The position numbers were made by a program, and so were the translations under genes. The notes below the pieces were generated by a model. That model worked only from the letters and a program-made list of their open reading frames with translations. It had not been told where the DNA came from and did not search any database. This document shows positions 15,879 through 16,734 of a stretch of DNA of 16,734 nucleotides, one piece after another. The stretch is from Flavobacteriaceae bacterium (GTDB taxonomy: Bacteria > Bacteroidota > Bacteroidia > Flavobacteriales > Flavobacteriaceae). Location of the stretch: the NCBI GenBank assembly GCA_018672145.1, contig JABHGH010000003.1, positions 1 through 16,734 of the forward strand. The letters are read 5' to 3'. Within the stretch, counting starts at the first letter, position 1, and each line of letters begins with the position of its first letter.

Positions 15879-16627
15879 TGATGAGACTGACACTGAAAAT
15901 TTGGCGGCAAGAAAATGCCACCGCAAAAGGAAGCTTACAAACCTATTCATTAGACGGGGTGTCTCCAGACATGTCTTTTTTGGAAATGATGGATGTTCTC
16001 AACGAACAATTGATGGAGCAGGGTATCGATCCTGTAGCTTTTGACCACGATTGCCGCGAGGGAGTTTGTGGTTCGTGTTCAATGTTTATCAACGGCGAGG
16101 CACATGGCCCAGACCGCTTGGTAACAACTTGCCAATTGCATATGCGAAAATTTAAGGACGGCGACACAATACACATCGAACCGTTTCGTGCGCAACCCTT
16201 TCCCGTCATAAAAGACTTGGTCGTTGACCGTACATCTTTTGATCGCATTCAACATGCGGGAGGATTTATATCGGTAAATACATCAGGAAATACACAAGAC
16301 GCCAATGCCATTCCGATTGAAAAAGCAGATGCTGACAAGGCTTTTGATGCGGCGACTTGTATTGGCTGTGGAGCTTGTGTTGCGACCTGCAAAAATGCGT
16401 CTGCGATGCTGTTTGTTTCAGCCAAAGTATCGCAGTATGCTTTACTCCCACAGGGTCAGGTTGAGGCGACAGATCGTGTGCTCAATATGGTCAAGCAAAT
16501 GGACGAAGAAGGCTTTGGAAACTGCACCAATACCGGCGCTTGCGAGGTGGAATGCCCAAAAGGAATTTCGTTGGAGAATATTGCGCGAATGAATCGAGAG
16601 TACCTTTCGGCTAACGTGAAGGGATAA
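15878..16627 (+). CDS. sdhB: Succinate dehydrogenase iron-sulfur subunit
   Basis: SdhB carries electrons from the FAD of SdhA to the haem and quinone site through three clusters. Cys59, Cys64, Cys67 and Cys85 (DCREGVCGSC and TTC) hold the [2Fe-2S] cluster. Cys161, Cys164, Cys167 and Cys226 hold the [4Fe-4S] cluster, and Cys171, Cys216 and Cys222 the [3Fe-4S] cluster, read from CIGCGACVATC and NCTNTGACEVECPKG. All eleven ligands are present, and the 249-residue length is normal. The start ATG overlaps the sdhA stop as TAATG; a second ATG follows directly at 15881 and could be used instead. The three clusters make this protein a client of the SUF system encoded at the left of the window. Confidence 0.96.
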   Translation: MMRLTLKIWRQENATAKGSLQTYSLDGVSPDMSFLEMMDVLNEQLMEQGIDPVAFDHDCREGVCGSCSMFINGEAHGPDRLVTTCQLHMRKFKDGDTIHIEPFRAQPFPVIKDLVVDRTSFDRIQHAGGFISVNTSGNTQDANAIPIEKADADKAFDAATCIGCGACVATCKNASAMLFVSAKVSQYALLPQGQVEATDRVLNMVKQMDEEGFGNCTNTGACEVECPKGISLENIARMNREYLSANVKG

Positions 16628-16660
16628 GCGATTTGTTTGGAATACTACGGCCAATACTTC

Positions 16661-16734
16661 CTATTTCAATTGAAACTGTTCTTGCAGTTCCCAATTGGCG
16701 CGAACATCGAGAAGCTCATCGTAGTGAAAAACTG
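16661..16734 (-). CDS. C-terminal end of an unidentified protein, cut by window edge
   Basis: Read on the minus strand, an open frame enters from the window edge and ends at TAG (16663-16661). It encodes at least 23 residues, including HYDELLDVRANWE and ending QLK. It would converge on sdhB with a 33-nt gap. The fragment is too short to name a family. It is called as a gene because the frame is open, its composition is ordinary and protein-like, and the space after sdhB is otherwise empty. Confidence 0.45.
   Translation of the reverse strand, partial: VFHYDELLDVRANWELQEQFQLK

Noticed and set aside
16628..16660. Terminator after sdhB
   Set aside because: Only a 4-bp pairing (TTGG with CCAA) is visible and no T-tract follows.

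Overview
The window looks like chromosome from a member of the Flavobacteriaceae (Bacteroidota). This is judged from three things: the flavobacterial arrangement of the SUF iron-sulfur cluster genes with DUF2480 and DUF3078 companions, promoters of the Bacteroidota type (TAnnTTTG at about -7, TTTG at about -33), and a five-helix cytochrome b558 succinate dehydrogenase in the order C-A-B. The genus cannot be told from what is visible. No mobile element, tRNA, rRNA or CRISPR array was seen.

Positions 1-7522, minus strand: one tightly packed gene string. In transcription order it runs sufA-like carrier, sufB, small lipoprotein, sufC, sufD, sufS, sufE, DUF59/SufT-like gene, DUF2480 gene, DUF3078 outer-membrane gene (cut by the window edge). 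SufS takes sulfur from cysteine and SufE relays it. SufB, SufC and SufD form the scaffold and ATPase on which the cluster is built. The A-type carrier and the DUF59 protein act in delivery and maturation. Gaps are 1-36 nt, and several stop and start codons overlap as TAATG or are separated by one base. For SufE, SufC, SufD and the DUF2480 protein the longest open frame begins at a TTG or GTG inside the upstream gene; the ATG at the junction is taken as the start instead. The lipoprotein between sufB and sufC and the DUF2480 gene are the two less understood members.

Positions 7523-7879: the only long non-coding stretch, 357 nt between the divergent suf string and thiL. It holds a promoter for each direction and a cluster of short palindromes and inverted repeats next to the thiL promoter. 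No riboswitch was recognised.

Positions 7880-10206: thiL (thiamine-monophosphate kinase, plus strand) and an M24 Xaa-Pro aminopeptidase gene (minus strand) meet tail to tail with a 4-nt overlap of their stop codons.

Positions 10207-13070: a 44-nt divergent spacer containing a dyad leads to a large exported sortilin/BNR-type beta-propeller protein on the plus strand.

Positions 13071-16627: a possible weak terminator, a good Bacteroidota promoter, then sdhC-sdhA-sdhB, encoding complex II of respiration. SdhB carries three iron-sulfur clusters and so depends on the pathway at the left of the window. Positions 16661-16734 hold the C-terminal end of an unidentified minus-strand gene.

Most of the window is core metabolism. 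I did not find a clearly new system. The best leads are the lipoprotein and the DUF2480 protein inside the SUF string, and the symmetrical sites in the two divergent intergenic regions.
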